Source: Symbiodinium natans
Taxonomy: Eukaryota; Sar; Dinophyceae; Suessiales; Symbiodiniaceae
Assembly: GCA_905221605.1 (NCBI GenBank)
Contig: CAJNDS010002395.1
Location: forward strand, 161,001 to 225,000
Direction of reading: 5' to 3'
DNA: 64,000 nucleotides
Positions 21,340 through 33,592 of this stretch are shown piece by piece. The notes beneath the pieces are model-generated. The model worked only from the letters and a program-made list of their open reading frames with translations. It did not search any database and was not told where the DNA came from. The translations under genes and the position numbers were made by a program. Every line of letters begins with the position of its first letter. Within the stretch, counting starts at the first letter, position 1.

Positions 21340-24300
21340 GGGCTTAGGGCGTTTGAGGTTTTAGTGTTGGTGGGCTCCTTGCATGATGTGGTGTTCTGAA
21401 ATAATAGGGCCGCGCCCCTGAATCAAGTTTGGGAACGTTGTTTGCGGCGGGACAACCCCTACTGCCTCTTGGGGGTCTCTTGTGGGCCTCTTTCATGTAA
21501 GCAAAGCCAATCTCATCGATCTTGGAGCTGTAACCTAAGCAGTTATGTCTTAAAACCTTCAATTGAGGGGAGCGGAGTTTTGCCGTTCGTTATGATTGAG
21601 TTTCGGCAACAAGTCGCTCCATTGCGAAACACTTACTATCGATATGCTGAAGAAACAACAGAATACGGCACTACATAACAATGAGGCAGAGAGCTTGCCT
21701 GTTTTGCGCCCCAAGCCCTGGACCCTAAACCCCAAATTAACCCTGAACCCCAAAATCTGGGTTGGCACTCCAGGGAAGGCATTGAGGTCTTCAAAACCCC
21801 ACTGATAGGTCTCTAAATGATGCTTCCCCTTTTGTGGTACCCCTCTGAAAAAGAGATCCCCCTTCTCAAGGGCACCTTGCCATTCTCTGGTAAACTCGGG
21901 GCTTAGGGGGTTTTGGGGGTTTAGGGGGCTTAGGCGGGTTGGGGGGTTTAGGGGGCTCAGGGTTAAGGGGTTTAGGAGGTTCAGGGTTTAGGGGTTAGAC
22001 CCTAACTTTCGGACCCCCCACCTAGCGGGAAAAGGAAACACTAAGGACAGCCCTGCCTTCCCGCCGCCTCTGCCCATGCCCTGCGGCGTTTGGGGCGCTT
22101 CAGTTCCGCGATCTCTTCCGAGTTACAGCTTATAGGGTTTCGGTTTTAAGGTTTTAGGCTTTTATAGGGCTTAGGGCTTTAGGATCCCAACTGAGCAAAA
22201 CCAAGAAGCGAAGGTCAACCTTGAACCACTTCGCAAGCTCCGTGTCCTACACCGAGGACCCTTGACTCCCTCAAGCCACCGGCAAGCTGAAAGATAGAAG
22301 CAAATTCAAACCTCCTCCTGCCCTCTCACCCCCGAATTCCCCCTGCCGGGAAGTTCGAAACGACAAAAAAACAACCAAAACCCGCTCAAAACAAATACCC
22401 TAAAACGGTCGAGACGTCGGGGGCCTTGCCGTAGGCGGCGCGCTGCACGGCTCCTCCAGCCACGAGCGCCGCGGCCAGGCGCAGGAGCCCGGAAGAGGAG
22501 GGCTCCTCTGGGCTTCGAGGTGAGAGGGCTTTAGGGGGAGCCTCTGTCTAAAAACCCTAGAAACCGAACCACCCTAAGTCAGCCCCAAGCCCGAAACCCT
22601 TTCTCCTGCGCGGTTGCTCCGAAGCCCTTCCTGACGGGACAGGGCCCAGGGCTACTCCCCTGAGTCAACCCCGCGGTTCCTCTTGGGTACTCCAAAACAA
22701 ACTAAAGGGCCGCCCCTTCAAAGCCTAGTGAGCTGAATGTCGAAAGTGCGAATCATGCAAACTTGGACCCTCCTCGACACTGGAACCTCCCCCGCATGCT
22801 GCACCCGGGCATTGATTGTCCAGTCTGCACCCTCCTTCCGAGCAGCCCTATACACCGACATACCCCTCGCTCACACACTCACTCACACTGCAGTAGCTGA
22901 TTTGGCAACGAACCCCGCAACGAACCGCGCAACAAAATTCCAGGCTCTTCCGGCATCCAAGCCGCCCCTTTGCAGCATTGGGCGCGCGGAGAGCAATAGG
23001 TCCTCAGAGTTAGCAGGGGAGGCTCTTCGACACTACACACCCTTAAAAAGGCTCTTTATAGGGTTGATTATGGGGATTCTAAAGGCCTAATTGCACATCC
23101 TGGGAGCATGTGGCGGTTCGACGATAAGTCTGGCCTGCTGACGCTCCTTTTCGTTTCCTTTGTTTCCCAGGAACTCGTCCATGAAGTCTTGTACTGCATC
23201 TGTCTGGACTGCGTGGTTCCCACGTTGGCTTGATTTCCTCAATCCACTTTTCTTGGCATTCATCACTACCAGGGGGGCGAGCCACGCCCTCGGCCCCAAG
23301 TGCCCCCAAGTGCCCCCAAGTGCCCCCAAATACCCCCAAATACCCCCCAAATACCCCCAAATACCCCTGAGACCCTGCTTCAGCACCACACTTGAGCCGA
23401 AACACAACACGCATCCTGGGGCCGATGCGGATTGGCTCTGCCGGGCCAGGGGCCACAAAGCAGGGGACCACGTCCATGCCCTCCTGAAGAGGGGCTCTTA
23501 GGCTCGTAGGGGTGTGAGAGCTTCGGGTGGAGTTCCGGTGCACTCACTCTCAATTTCAGAGAAGTTCGAGCTGTTTCCACTGTAGAGAAGCCATGTCTAC
23601 ATATGCTTGCCTCCACTCCGAAGTGGGCTTCAGTCGAGCCAGTTTCTAAGTGGTCGCAAAACATGTTCGAAGTGAACCTATGGGGGAGCTCAGAGGCTGT
23701 TGGAGAAGGCTTCGACCACCAGATGCTGATGTCCCCGAACCAAACAAATAACCATATGGGGGCTTTTGAACCTAGGGGACCCCCAATAAAGATCCCCACA
23801 TAATCATGGGATTCCTTTTTTGATAAGGACCCCCAATAAGGTATCCCGAATTTCGACAACATACAGATAGCAAACCCCAAGCCCTGCAGTCTCCTCGCAA
23901 GCAAGAGCTTGGTAAAAGATCCCTAAACCAGTTTGGAACAATACGGGGTGATGTGGAGAAATATGGAACGACATAGGCAAGAGGCTACTGGCGCGGACAT
24001 CTTTAATGACGTTGGGTTGTTGAATTGATTTCCTTTCTGCATGCTGTAAAGGCACCAAAAACCGAACCGAATGTAGTTTACTCGGGCTCCTGCAATGGCC
24101 ACGTCTCGGCGCGCTGCTTGGTGGGAAAATCGAAAAAAAAAACAGGGGCTGAGCACACGAGCGTAGCTTGAGGCGGAAAGGTGCGGCCGGCCAACGCCCC
24201 CATGAAGGATAGCCCTAAGGCCTCAGAACTACCCTTTTGTGAGAGTGAATGTTACCGCTCGTTTCGGATTGGTAGGCAACCTGCAACATAAGGCTTCGGT

Positions 24301-25231
24301 TGGGTTCGGAGGTCTTTCGGGGGTCTAGTTGTTGAGGGGTGTGTGAGATTGGATGTCAAAATCTCCATGCAGGAGCCTTTCAGCATAGATGCCCCGAAAC
24401 GCCGAAATCCTAGCATGAGGGTTACTGCTGACATGTGCCATATCACAAGGACCTCCGGTCCCGTGATTGAGGGACCCTCCCAGAAACCAGGTACTCTTTC
24501 ACATCGCTTCTTCTTATCAAATTTAGCTGGGCCGAAGCCCCGAGCTTCAGCTCGGAAAGCTGGCCCCTCTCCTCCAAACCCGCCCCCCCCACCCCCACCC
24601 CCATCCCCGGCCCCAAACAAAGGCAGACAGAAAAACACAACGCAAGCTCACGAAGCCGAAGCTCCAGCTTGCAGCTTAGGGTCGGGGATGGTCAACCCAA
24701 CAAACACATTCCTCAAGCGCTGCGCTAAACCCCTAAACGCCCTCAGCCCGTGTCCAGCACTGTTTGCACACTGGTTCTCAAAGTCCCCAGTAAACCCTAC
24801 ATACACCTTCCACCCTGAACCCTGAACCTCAACCTTTTGGGCTTGTCAGGCCTTTTGACGTTCAGGGTGTGCGGGGGGGAAGGGAGGGTTGGGGCTACTT
24901 GGGTGGATTCATAGGCCTTGAATTTCTAATCCACAACACATCCACGGCCAACAAATCCGAAAATCTGGGCAAGATCCCATTTTGGCCGCGCCGCAGGACG
25001 TCCTTGCCATGGCAAGGAAAAAGCTCCAAAGCTCCAAAGGCGGAAAGCTTGGCCTCGGTTTGAAGATGGCCATATGCCTTCCAGCGACAAGGCTCAGCTG
25101 GATCCCTCAAAAGGAGGGTTTCGGGTTTAGGGTGCAAACGTGTTGCAGAGGCTGGGATTGCCTTCCAGACCCCTGCAAAAGCGGCCAGGCCAAGTGCAGG
25201 GGATTTCGATGGAAAGAACTCGGCTGGACAG
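21340..25231. other. no gene recognised
   Basis: Apart from the exon candidate at 22425-22512 I see no supported coding sequence. The stretch contains GGGTTTAGG-like repeats (21890-22000), a (CCCCCAAGTG/CCCCCAAATA)n tract at 23297-23370 and C-rich tracts near 24580-24605. Open frames overlap on both strands without family resemblance. Confidence 0.5.
22425..22512 (-). CDS. possible upstream helicase exon or start of another gene
   Basis: Acceptor CTCGAAG, reading PEEPSSSGLLRLAAALVAGG and AVQRAAYGK, then a GCCCCC donor. Phase 0 at its end would join exon 1 to read [11 protein letters not shown]. The hydrophobic stretch looks more like a signal or transit sequence than helicase, and there is no ATG, so membership is unproven. 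Confidence 0.3.
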
Positions 25232-25604
25232 CTAGATCGTATGACGGAACAAGGTGTCAAGTGATTCTAAGGATACATCCTTGAACTCCAGGAAGCCCTT
25301 GTATGCCTTCTCGGCATCTGCACCATTGACCAATGGCTTCATGCACGCGGGCACGCCAGGGTCAGTGATGTCCTTCATGGCATTGTTCGCGAAGTCGTAG
25401 GAAGCATCACCAAGCTTCTTTGCTGCATCGCCAATTTCGTGGGCGAAAGCCGCCGGAGCCATCATCATGCTGCGGACGCAGCTGCCACGGGCGCATGTTT
25501 TCTTAGGGGCCCGGGCACAAGACTCACTCAAGATGTTGCAACAGTTGTACAAAGGCGACCAGCGCAGCAACCACGCTCAAGACTTTCCTCGAAGAAGGTG
25601 GCAT
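25232..25604 (-). pseudogene. peridinin-chlorophyll a-binding protein (PCP) copy, internally deleted and frame-broken
   Basis: PCP is the soluble thylakoid-lumen light-harvesting protein of dinoflagellates, holding peridinin and chlorophyll a. The mature N-terminus is unmistakable: AHEIGDAAKKLGDASYDFA. It is followed almost at once by the C-terminal segment ITDPGVPACMKPLVNGADAE and then KAYKGFLEFKDV. About 90-110 residues normally between these blocks are gone in frame, so most pigment-binding helices are missing. Upstream, ATG at 25604 opens a signal-peptide-like frame (MPPSSRKVLSVVAALVAFVQ) that stops before the mature part. An Ala-rich leader (APVAAASAA) is in a different frame from MMMAPAAFA, so at least one frameshift separates leader and mature region. 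The C-terminus diverges after FKDV. A decayed copy is likeliest; functional PCP genes usually occur as many tandem copies. Confidence 0.88.
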
Positions 25605-25720
25605 GGTTCCAAGGCAAAGTAGCGCAGCTCCTCGAAGACGATGCCACCGGAACGTCGCGCCTGACTCGTCTTCTCGCTTAGAGCAGGCCTGAGCTCTCAA
25701 AGCGGAGGGGGGGTTCGTCT

Positions 25721-25824
25721 CCAAGTTGCTCTTGTTCACGGTCTCCTGGAGATTCTCCAAGTCTTGGAGGACCACAAGCTCTTCCTCCAGCTCGCGTGCA
25801 TCGCGGATCTGCTTCGGCGAGACC
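25721..25824 (-). CDS. coiled-coil exon candidate of unknown gene
   Basis: Acceptor CCTCAAG, then VSPKQIRDARELEEELVVLQ and DLENLQETVNKSNL, ending near a possible GA donor. The heptad-like Leu/Glu pattern suggests a coiled coil. It lies 120 bp upstream of the PCP copy; no link between them is evident. Confidence 0.35.
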
Positions 25825-26759
25825 CTTGAGGAAGCCGAGGAGTTCGCCTCTCACGACCAGGGCATACCAGGGCTTATGGCGTCCAAGGCGCTTGCGTTCT
25901 CTTGCCGTCTTTCTGATCTCTCGTTTGAAGTTTTTGGCGGGGGAAACGGGCGGCGCTTGCCTTGAGTGGGGTAGTCGGAAACATGCAAAACCAGAACTTT
26001 GGGCTCAGGTGTTTTGGCGAGCCATACTTTGTGGCTTGACAGTGCTCAGGGTCCCATACAGTGGAGGTGCACACGACCAAGATGTCAAGCAAACGTGACT
26101 CTGAAGTCAAAACTTAGAACTGGCCATCCCGACACCTAATACTACAGTGTGTTGGGACCTTCCACACACAATGGCAAAATGGCCTAACACCCAAAGCCGA
26201 GACCCCAACATGTGGCGGTTGATCGCATTATGGGCCCCCGTTGTGTTCTTGAAGTGCATACAGGTTGCAAGGGCTTTCAGGGGTCTGCGGGTGTACCGGC
26301 AACGGCTACGCCTGCAAGTAAACGGAGACTTCATGACCTCAGGGTTTGAGAAGGGGATCGGTAAACCTGCGGAATACCCTAGTGCTGAGAGCTCTGCCGA
26401 AAGGCCCTTCCAGTGATCCTTCTTGCCGCCTGTTACTATATGACTATATGCCGCCCCTCTTTCCCAAGCCGAGACAGGGTGCCCGGAAGGGTGTCGGTGT
26501 GCGCCTTGAACTGGGAGTCTGCCAACCTTCGAGCCCCAGCAGGTGGACTCTAACGGTAGGAACACGTGAAACATTAGCATTCCTGGCAAATGCTGTAGTC
26601 ACAATGCAACTATCATGGGCCTCGGATGAAATTAGGAATATACCCCCCTCGCGATCCCCTCGTCGCAACATTTGCATGCTAGTACCGTCGTCCCCGCAAG
26701 CAGAGAAGCACCGATGTGCCAGCCCCTGCCTACAACGCTTTTTTGCAGGGCATGGCGTG
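25825..26759. other. no gene recognised
   Basis: Mixed-composition sequence with overlapping short frames on both strands. None shows a domain, a splice pattern or a repeat that I can support. Confidence 0.5.
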
Positions 26760-27704
26760 TCAAGGAATTCCTTCTAGATTGCTTGCTCTTACCATGATCG
26801 TAGCTCCGTTGCGCCGTTTCAAGGACCAAGCACCTCTCCACAAGTGGTAGGAGGTGAGTACACCTTCGATGCCGTTGAGGTGCATCGCCGGAAGGGCGCG
26901 GGTGCGGACACATTGCCCCTTCGCAAAGTTGCCCGCCCTGCAGCGGAGCAGCTTCCGAAGCAACCACATTAGCAAAAATGCCACGGCACACTGCCAGGAA
27001 TTGATGGTTTTGCACGACTCCGTTACAATCTGGCGGGCTGCCGCTACCGCCGACGACGCTGTGGAGACTGCAGCGGTCAGGTGTAGCTGAAGCTCTCTGC
27101 TTTGTGGCGGCTCGGCCTTGGTCCTTTGAGCTGCTTGCCGCAGCTCTTTATAATCACTCTCGAGCTGACTCAAAAAGGCCCGAAATTGCTTCTCTGCAGG
27201 ATCCCTGACATCTGCTCTCATGTGCTTCACTGGGTCTGCTGATCCATCATATCGGCAGTGGGCAAGCTCGTGCAGCAATGTATGAACCACTCTGTTCCGT
27301 GGTAGCAGTTGATTACCCGGAGGATCGCGCAACCTGAGTGCGATGTAGGCAGAACCTCGGGCAGATGGTCCATACCCATCTAATGTCATTATGTCATTGT
27401 AGCCCTCCAAGACTTCAAACTGGGTCGCCTGCCTGTCGTACTTGTACCGAGGATCATGAGGACCCAATTCCTTGAGACAGCCGGTGCGTAAGTGGTGCCG
27501 TTGCATCAACTTTGACAAAGCTGGGTCCCTGCCGATGTCCTTTAGCATGTCATAGGCCCTCTCATCTGCTGCATCTGTTGAGTCCGGCCATGCTTCACGC
27601 ACACTTCGGTGGTCAGCACGTAAGCCAGCAAATCCTGTCCAAAAATAGTCGTACACGAGGATCGCCGCGATGAGGAAGGCCGCTCCAAGCAGCAAGGCTT
27701 TCAT
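26760..27704 (-). CDS. WLM-family (Wss1-like) zinc metallopeptidase with membrane anchor, intronless
   Basis: WLM peptidases such as yeast Wss1 and SPRTN relatives cleave proteins, often DNA-crosslinked or ubiquitin/SUMO-linked ones. The 314-residue frame from the ATG at 27704 starts with a hydrophobic segment (about residues 2-21, MKALLLGAAFLIAAILVYD), a likely signal anchor. The WLM core spans about residues 45-170: LGYN-like EGYND, then AYIALRLRDP matching the family's I-x-LRLR strand, then VVHTLLHELAH with the zinc-binding HExxH at 145-149 and candidate third-ligand residues (Asp or His in the DGSADPVKHM that follows). A second hydrophobic stretch lies near residues 237-251. The open frame continues upstream to a TTG, but the ATG sits just before the anchor and is preferred. 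No intron interrupts it, unlike its neighbours, so a retroposed copy is possible. The membrane anchor makes a nuclear Wss1 role uncertain. Confidence 0.78.
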   Translation of the reverse strand: MKALLLGAAFLIAAILVYDYFWTGFAGLRADHRSVREAWPDSTDAADERAYDMLKDIGRDPALSKLMQRHHLRTGCLKELGPHDPRYKYDRQATQFEVLEGYNDIMTLDGYGPSARGSAYIALRLRDPPGNQLLPRNRVVHTLLHELAHCRYDGSADPVKHMRADVRDPAEKQFRAFLSQLESDYKELRQAAQRTKAEPPQSRELQLHLTAAVSTASSAVAAARQIVTESCKTINSWQCAVAFLLMWLLRKLLRCRAGNFAKGQCVRTRALPAMHLNGIEGVLTSYHLWRGAWSLKRRNGATIMVRASNLEGIP

Positions 27705-29815
27705 GTCTAGACTTGGCACACCAACCCGAGACACCCCAGACACAGGCACTTGACCGGCACGTGTCAAAGTGGCTGGGGTGCCATGGCTTGAGCTTGTGCC
27801 GAGTGTCAGTAAAGTGATGTGGAAAGCCCTAAGAAAACCGACTTAAGCCCAGACTAAACCGATACCGCAAGCCTGGAAACCCTAGATTAGAATCAAGAAG
27901 CCCAAAAGTACTCGGGCTTCAAAACCCGAAGCGCCGCACGAAAGCAGTCGCGTCTGAAAATCCAAGAAGCAGGCTCGGCGGCTGGTTCCGGGGCTCCGTC
28001 TTTGGCTTGGAGAACATGGCCCGAGAAAAGGGGCCAAGATTTCTTGCTGCGAGGGGATTCCGGGGCTGTTCTGGACTGTTAGCTGTGAGTGTCTTCGGGG
28101 TCATCGGACGCTTCGGGGCTTGTTCATATACCTCCGCGCAAAACCCCCGAAAACAGAACAGATAAAGAGTCTTGGTGGAAAAGTCAGAAACTCTGCTTGG
28201 TGGAAGCTTGAGAACGGACGGCGAAGATGCGAGCGGTTGCGTTCACAACAACCGTCCGGGAAACAATAAACCGCCTAAACCCCGAACCATCCAAACCATT
28301 AAATCCTCAGCCAAGGGGTTGCTGCCGCAAGCTACAAGTGTGGGGCTGTTCTCGGTTCACAGATTGAGCAAAGGTAAAAGATTAAAGTGGTTGAGTGCGT
28401 CTTTGACAGAGCGATCTATCCACACTCATGAAGGGTCTAAGCGTGTAAACAGAGAACATTGGCTCATGACCTCATGTTCCTTGGTTTCCTGGCACATGAA
28501 AGCTAGCTAAGCTCAGCTTACACCATTGGCGAGTCTCGTCAGCTTCACACATGACCAAGGCACGAGGACGCCACCTATAGGACCTATAGCGTGCGATTGG
28601 AGCTTCGGGATACTGCGGCTTTCGAGTTTCAGCTGCACGTCGATGCTCGACCGAATTTGTTGCACGGTGACCTTTTTTCTCCGCATGCGCCAAGCCTCTT
28701 AGAAGCAACTTGCCGTGCGGTGAGCGTTTGGGATGACATGTGTCTTGCGGCGCATCAACTTTGACCAAGCTGTGAGTTCAGAGGGCCTTGGGATGGATTG
28801 ACTCTTCCCGAACGCGGACGTCCTCAGCGAGGAAAACGGTAAGGCCGGTGGCAGAAGAGGGGCCTGGGAAGAGTGCATAGTTGGACTGCCTAGGGTCCAT
28901 GCTTAAGATGCCCTGTTGGACTGTGCTTCATGGGATTCTGCTGACCCCTCTTCCGACCCTGTCGGCGATCGGTGCTCTCGGTCCCAAGAGTGTCTCATCA
29001 GCTGCTTCTTCGAAGCACTTCGCACACCAAGGAACCCCAGAAGATCCACAATGTCACAAGGTTTGCTGTGGCCTGAGAAGATGACGTTGCTTCATTTTTT
29101 GAACTGTTTCATCGAGTTTAAAGCCGGAAAGAAACGTAGTGGCATCGGCCGCAGCTTGAAACGGGAACGAATACGAACCGAACCGAATCGTTTTGTGAAA
29201 TCGGAACCGGCGAACCAGAACCCTAACCCGTCTGCACCGCGGAGTAGCGGAGTAGAGTCCGACTTGTTCAAAGGCTTCCCGGCCTCCACAAATTGGATTT
29301 TGTTCTAGTCCCGGTTGCGCCGCGGACAAAATTGCAAACGGCTGTGTTCTGTACAGTGTCCTCAACTTTACAACTTACTGCATACGAACTTCGACTAGCT
29401 CCCTGAAGGAAGACCGGACAGAATTGCACAGGTATATGCCAAGAATGCTGATCCAACGGTTTGTGGCTCTTCTGGGGCTCATGGGCCAACAAGCCACGAG
29501 CATCCTCGGATAATGTCGGCAATTGGGGGGGGGGGGGGGCGCTCTCTCTTCGAGCAGCCGCAAATTCCAAACAATTACTATTCAGGCATGGCTCAAGAGT
29601 TGCCTCTCCCGCTTCGAGCAATGTACCAAAAAATCTCAAGAAGTCGCAAAAGCCTGAAGGGTCACTGAACTCTTGAGACATTCCCCTCACAGCTCAACAC
29701 ATCCAAACTGAAAACACCCCGGCTCTTCATTGCAGTGCTATGCTGCTATGCTGCTATGCTGGCTTAAGCTGGCTTAAGCTGGGGACTCCGGGTTACACGT
29801 TGAACATGCGGTGAG
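27705..29815. other. no gene recognised; unassigned open frames
   Basis: A minus-strand frame at 28472-28768 (including HPKRSPHGKLLLRGLAHAEK) is open for 98 codons and looks protein-like, but I cannot name it. A 15-G run lies at about 29526-29540. Triplicated GCTATGCT and GGCTTAAGCT short repeats occur at 29735-29780. Confidence 0.4.
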
Positions 29816-31540
29816 CAGTTGTGCCACCCATGCTGCGTGTTCTTGAGGCAACCCGTGATGTGGCAGGTTTCACGGACTCATGGATTTGGCACAGCCACCA
29901 AAACTATTTTGGAGAGGGCTTTGAAGAGAGAGGTGGAGAAACGTGCACGAGGAAGTTTATACGAAGGGCCAAAACCACCAGACCCGCAGGAATCGGGGCA
30001 GCAGAGGGCGCGATGGAAACTGAGCCAACGGCGCTGGGTCGGTTTGGTCGGGTTCACTGCCCCGGGTTCACTGCCCCAAGCATGGATTGCATGGAAGTCA
30101 TTGACCCATTTCACACCATGGAGCATTTCGGTAATGTGCCAGTACAGTGTAGAAAACACGCATGACAAGGCGAGACAAGACACACGGGAACAAGGGGAGA
30201 GAAACGATGACGGGTCACCAGCCGTTGTCCGCCGGTTCTTATCGCACCGTGCCGGAAGAACCAATTTCACACGTCGGGGCGCAACGACATCTCGTGTGGC
30301 CAGTCGGTTGCTTAAAAACAAAGGATCGGGTACCTCTTGGCAAGGGCTCGCCTTGTCTGGAGGGTAAGGGGGGGGCACAATCTCAAGCTGACCGTTCGTC
30401 TTGGACTGAGCGATGTGCTGTCTTGAGATGCCCTGAGGGGCACAGTGGCACGATCTCGGGCATGAACGTCCCACGAAGGACAACAGGACCACCCGCAGCA
30501 TCCGAGACACCTTCTGCACATTCACGCATCCCTGTCTCGATAGCATTCGGAACCAGAGTAGATCAAACGACCCAATTAAAACAACACATCTAGCCCGAGA
30601 CTCCCTCCCTGCCAGGTCTCGCATGTCCAGTTGCTGGGTCTTGAGGACGGCACTCGCGGGATATTGTAGCAACGCTACCGTCTACATCTGGTTCTTGGGC
30701 TTTCGTCGTTCCAAGTTTTTCTACTCCCCACGGAAGTGCGAAGGCCGCGTCGCAGCTCGGATGCGCAAAGGGAAGCCATTAGCATCGGGTTGCTCGATTC
30801 ACCTGCGCAAGCAGGTGCGAGGGTTTCTGCAGCTCATGTGGTGCGGCAAATTGAAGCTTTATTTACAACAAGGGCTCGGGCTATGTTCTTTGCTTGCAGG
30901 TACCTACAGGCCCAGACCCTTCTACGCCGCTGAAGCATGACTCTGAAATTCCAACTACCGCTAAGACGTAAGAAGGGGCTTTGGCTTCAGGTCCCATGTT
31001 CTTCAAGCCTGAAGCCTGAAGCCATTGCAGCAAACCAGTCAGTAGTAGTCCAAACCCCTTTAAAGTCGCACGAAGGCGGCGTTCGGGAGTGGTGAGGGAA
31101 TGATGGCAGATGCGCTGTACAGTTAAAGTGCAGGCGCAGCGACTTGCATCCCTCGAGAAGCCCAATTGTGAGATTTGAACGAGAAGGGGGAGCTTGAATA
31201 GCTTGAGTACGTAAGAAACAATGGCACATCCCAGTGGGCCTCAGCCAGCCACCAGTCGAGGCCTGGAGAATCACGCTGGGCGTGGGGTGGCTCCAGATAT
31301 CAACGAAGTTCAGCGGTTCTACTTCTGCCCTCACATGGGCATCTTGGGTGCGAGAAAGGCGAGGCTTGGCAACATCTCCAGTTGGTGGCGACTGTTCCAT
31401 GTATCCGGATCTATGTCTGTTTCAAAGAGGGTTGAAGGTGAAAAGATAAGCTGTTCTAGTGGATCCTGTGGTCCAACAACCGGCGCCGGCATCCCCAGAT
31501 GAGTGCACCCCTCAGTGCTGCCAGGCAGCAGCTTCAAAGG
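29816..31540. other. block of unassigned long frames on both strands
   Basis: Frames of 105-264 codons overlap on both strands. On plus, 30736-30933 reads SDAQREAISIGLLDSPAQAG and continues to AQTLLRR. On minus, 30987-31400 and 31331-31537 abut in different frames, as if one longer sequence had a frameshift. Composition is more protein-like than in introns, which would suit a decayed mobile element or gene, but no reverse transcriptase, integrase or transposase motif was seen. Confidence 0.3.
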
Positions 31541-33400
31541 GGCCGAGGCGATGTTCGTCCGCCCCCCTGAGAAGGGAGGCAGGAAGGAGACGTTTTTCGA
31601 TGTTCCTCAACTCCTGAACAACAAATGCGAAGGGTCTTGGCCTGCAAACGAAGCAGCTGCATCCGTCGACTCTGTTCCCTCTTGTCTATCCTTGCACCAC
31701 CCCAGCTCACATCCGCGTCTCGTCTGCTTTTGGCTGAAATTCGGGCTTTGGCTTTTACTCTTGGGGTTGGCTTACTGTAGGCCCTGGACGCAAACACATC
31801 GCAACAGCTCGGACTGCCATCGCGGAATTACTCCCTAAGCCCCTACACATCCTGAGCGCTGAAACCAGCGAGACCCTGAAAACCAACCCCTTCTCGGTCT
31901 CTAGGGGAACAGGGAGGGGTCAATGATGGAAATCAAGAGGAAGACGTCAAAACACTCTGCAACCAACATCCTAAGCATGCCCCTCCAAAAGCCCATCCAA
32001 GGCCTTGCTCCAGGTCCTTTGCCGCAAAGCGGCGCCTCAGAACAGGTGTCTCGCATGGAAGATGACTTTTGGTCTCTTGTCATACGTTTAGGTTATCAGA
32101 GATTGCCGATGATTTACATCAAGGTTTTGCTGAAGCAAGCGGGGTTTCGGACTTAGGGTTTAGAGTTACAAGGGCTTTGGTGCTCGGAGCTTCTGCCATC
32201 GAAGGCCTTAACATGTGGGACTCCCAAAAAACGAAAGTTAACTTCACAAAAAATTCAAAAACCGAATTCCTTAAAGCCCAAAAATAAGCACAACGTACAA
32301 AAACCTAAACGCCCTCAACCCTCCCGGGGGCTCCCGCCACTGCTTCCGCTGCTCCCGGGGCCGGGGAGGTGGTCTGACATGCGTGGAGTGAATGGAACAT
32401 CTCTCTTCTCCTGCCCCTGGATTCCCATCATGCACACTCTTCACCAAGAGGGCCCCCCCCCCCCCTTCCCAACGGAAAGCCCTCTGCCGTCTGAAGTTGA
32501 CTCTATGAAGCTGGGGCCGAACAAAAAAAACATTCCGGGTTCATTCAGGGTTCTATGGGGCCAAAGAGACGTCGTCACTCTGCACTCTCAGCACCATGTT
32601 GTCAAAGCAATGAATCTCAAACCTTTGTGGAAGATCACTTGACATGCAATGGTGTAGGAGACGATTCTGCATTGGACTGTGGCCCCAGTCGCTGGAAGTC
32701 CAAAGCGCATTTGCCTAAATTGCTACCCCTGCCCGTGCAACCTTGGCGATCTTGTCGGAGCGGGCGCAGGCGGCTGCACAGGAAAAACAGGCTGAGCTCT
32801 TTAGGCTGAGGATACCTGTAGGTACGAGAGGCAAAGCGAAGCAAAGGTCCCTGCATCGACCTGGTCACTGGAGCTGGCCTAATAAACCCTCACCAAACCC
32901 TGACGACCCTGACCAGAAAGACCAGGAGGACCCTTCCCCCCAACCCCAGAAAATAAACTCCTGAACCGCAACCCCTGAACAAAGAATGGCAGAGCTTGGG
33001 GTTCAGGATTCCTGGGAACCCCCGGATTCTTACAAATCAAAGGCCCCTAATTCCCTCTAAGCCCGATGAACCTAAAGCCAATGACATCTCACCGGTGGGG
33101 GCCTGAGGCCGTATGGACACGGCCACCTGCGCCGGAGACTCCTGACCTGGAGGGCGCACCCTATTTAAGCCTATAAACAAACCTTAAATTTCATCCTAAC
33201 AGGCAGGACACAAGCTGAGCGGGGAATGCGAGGCCTCACCTTTCACACGCGCACTTCCCCTTCACGACCAAAGCAGCAAAAACATGTCTTGAACCCAACA
33301 GCCCTAATTAAAGCTTGGCCATCTGCTGACATGTTAGATAAATGAAGACGTATATATACATGTATACTCCTATACTGCTATACTGCTGAGGAGCGCCAAA
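31541..33400. other. no gene recognised
   Basis: One plus-strand patch at 32743-32810 (AILSERAQAAAQEKQAELFR) reads like a coiled coil but lacks clear splice edges. The rest is C-rich intergenic or intronic sequence. Confidence 0.4.
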
Positions 33401-33407
33401 GAAACAC

Positions 33408-33592
33408 AAAAACAAACACAAACACACAAACACAAACACACAAACACAAACACACAAACACAAACACAAACACAAACACAAACACAAACACAAACACAAA
33501 CACAAACACAAACACAAACACAAACACACACACACACACACACACAGAGACACACATACACACATACACACATACAGACACACACACACACC
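33408..33592 (+). repeat. (CA)n/(ACAAAC)n microsatellite
   Basis: CACAAACACAAA units followed by pure (CA)n and ACACATACACACATA variants. The Cys/Val-only frames on the opposite strand are artefacts of this repeat. Confidence 0.97.

Noticed and set aside
27705-27767. Upstream extension of the WLM gene to position 27767
   Set aside because: The extension begins at TTG, not ATG, and the ATG at 27704 directly precedes the hydrophobic anchor.
27776-27800. Relict dinoflagellate spliced-leader sequence upstream of the WLM gene
   Set aside because: Only a seven-base GCTCAAG match on the minus strand was seen, too short to distinguish from chance.
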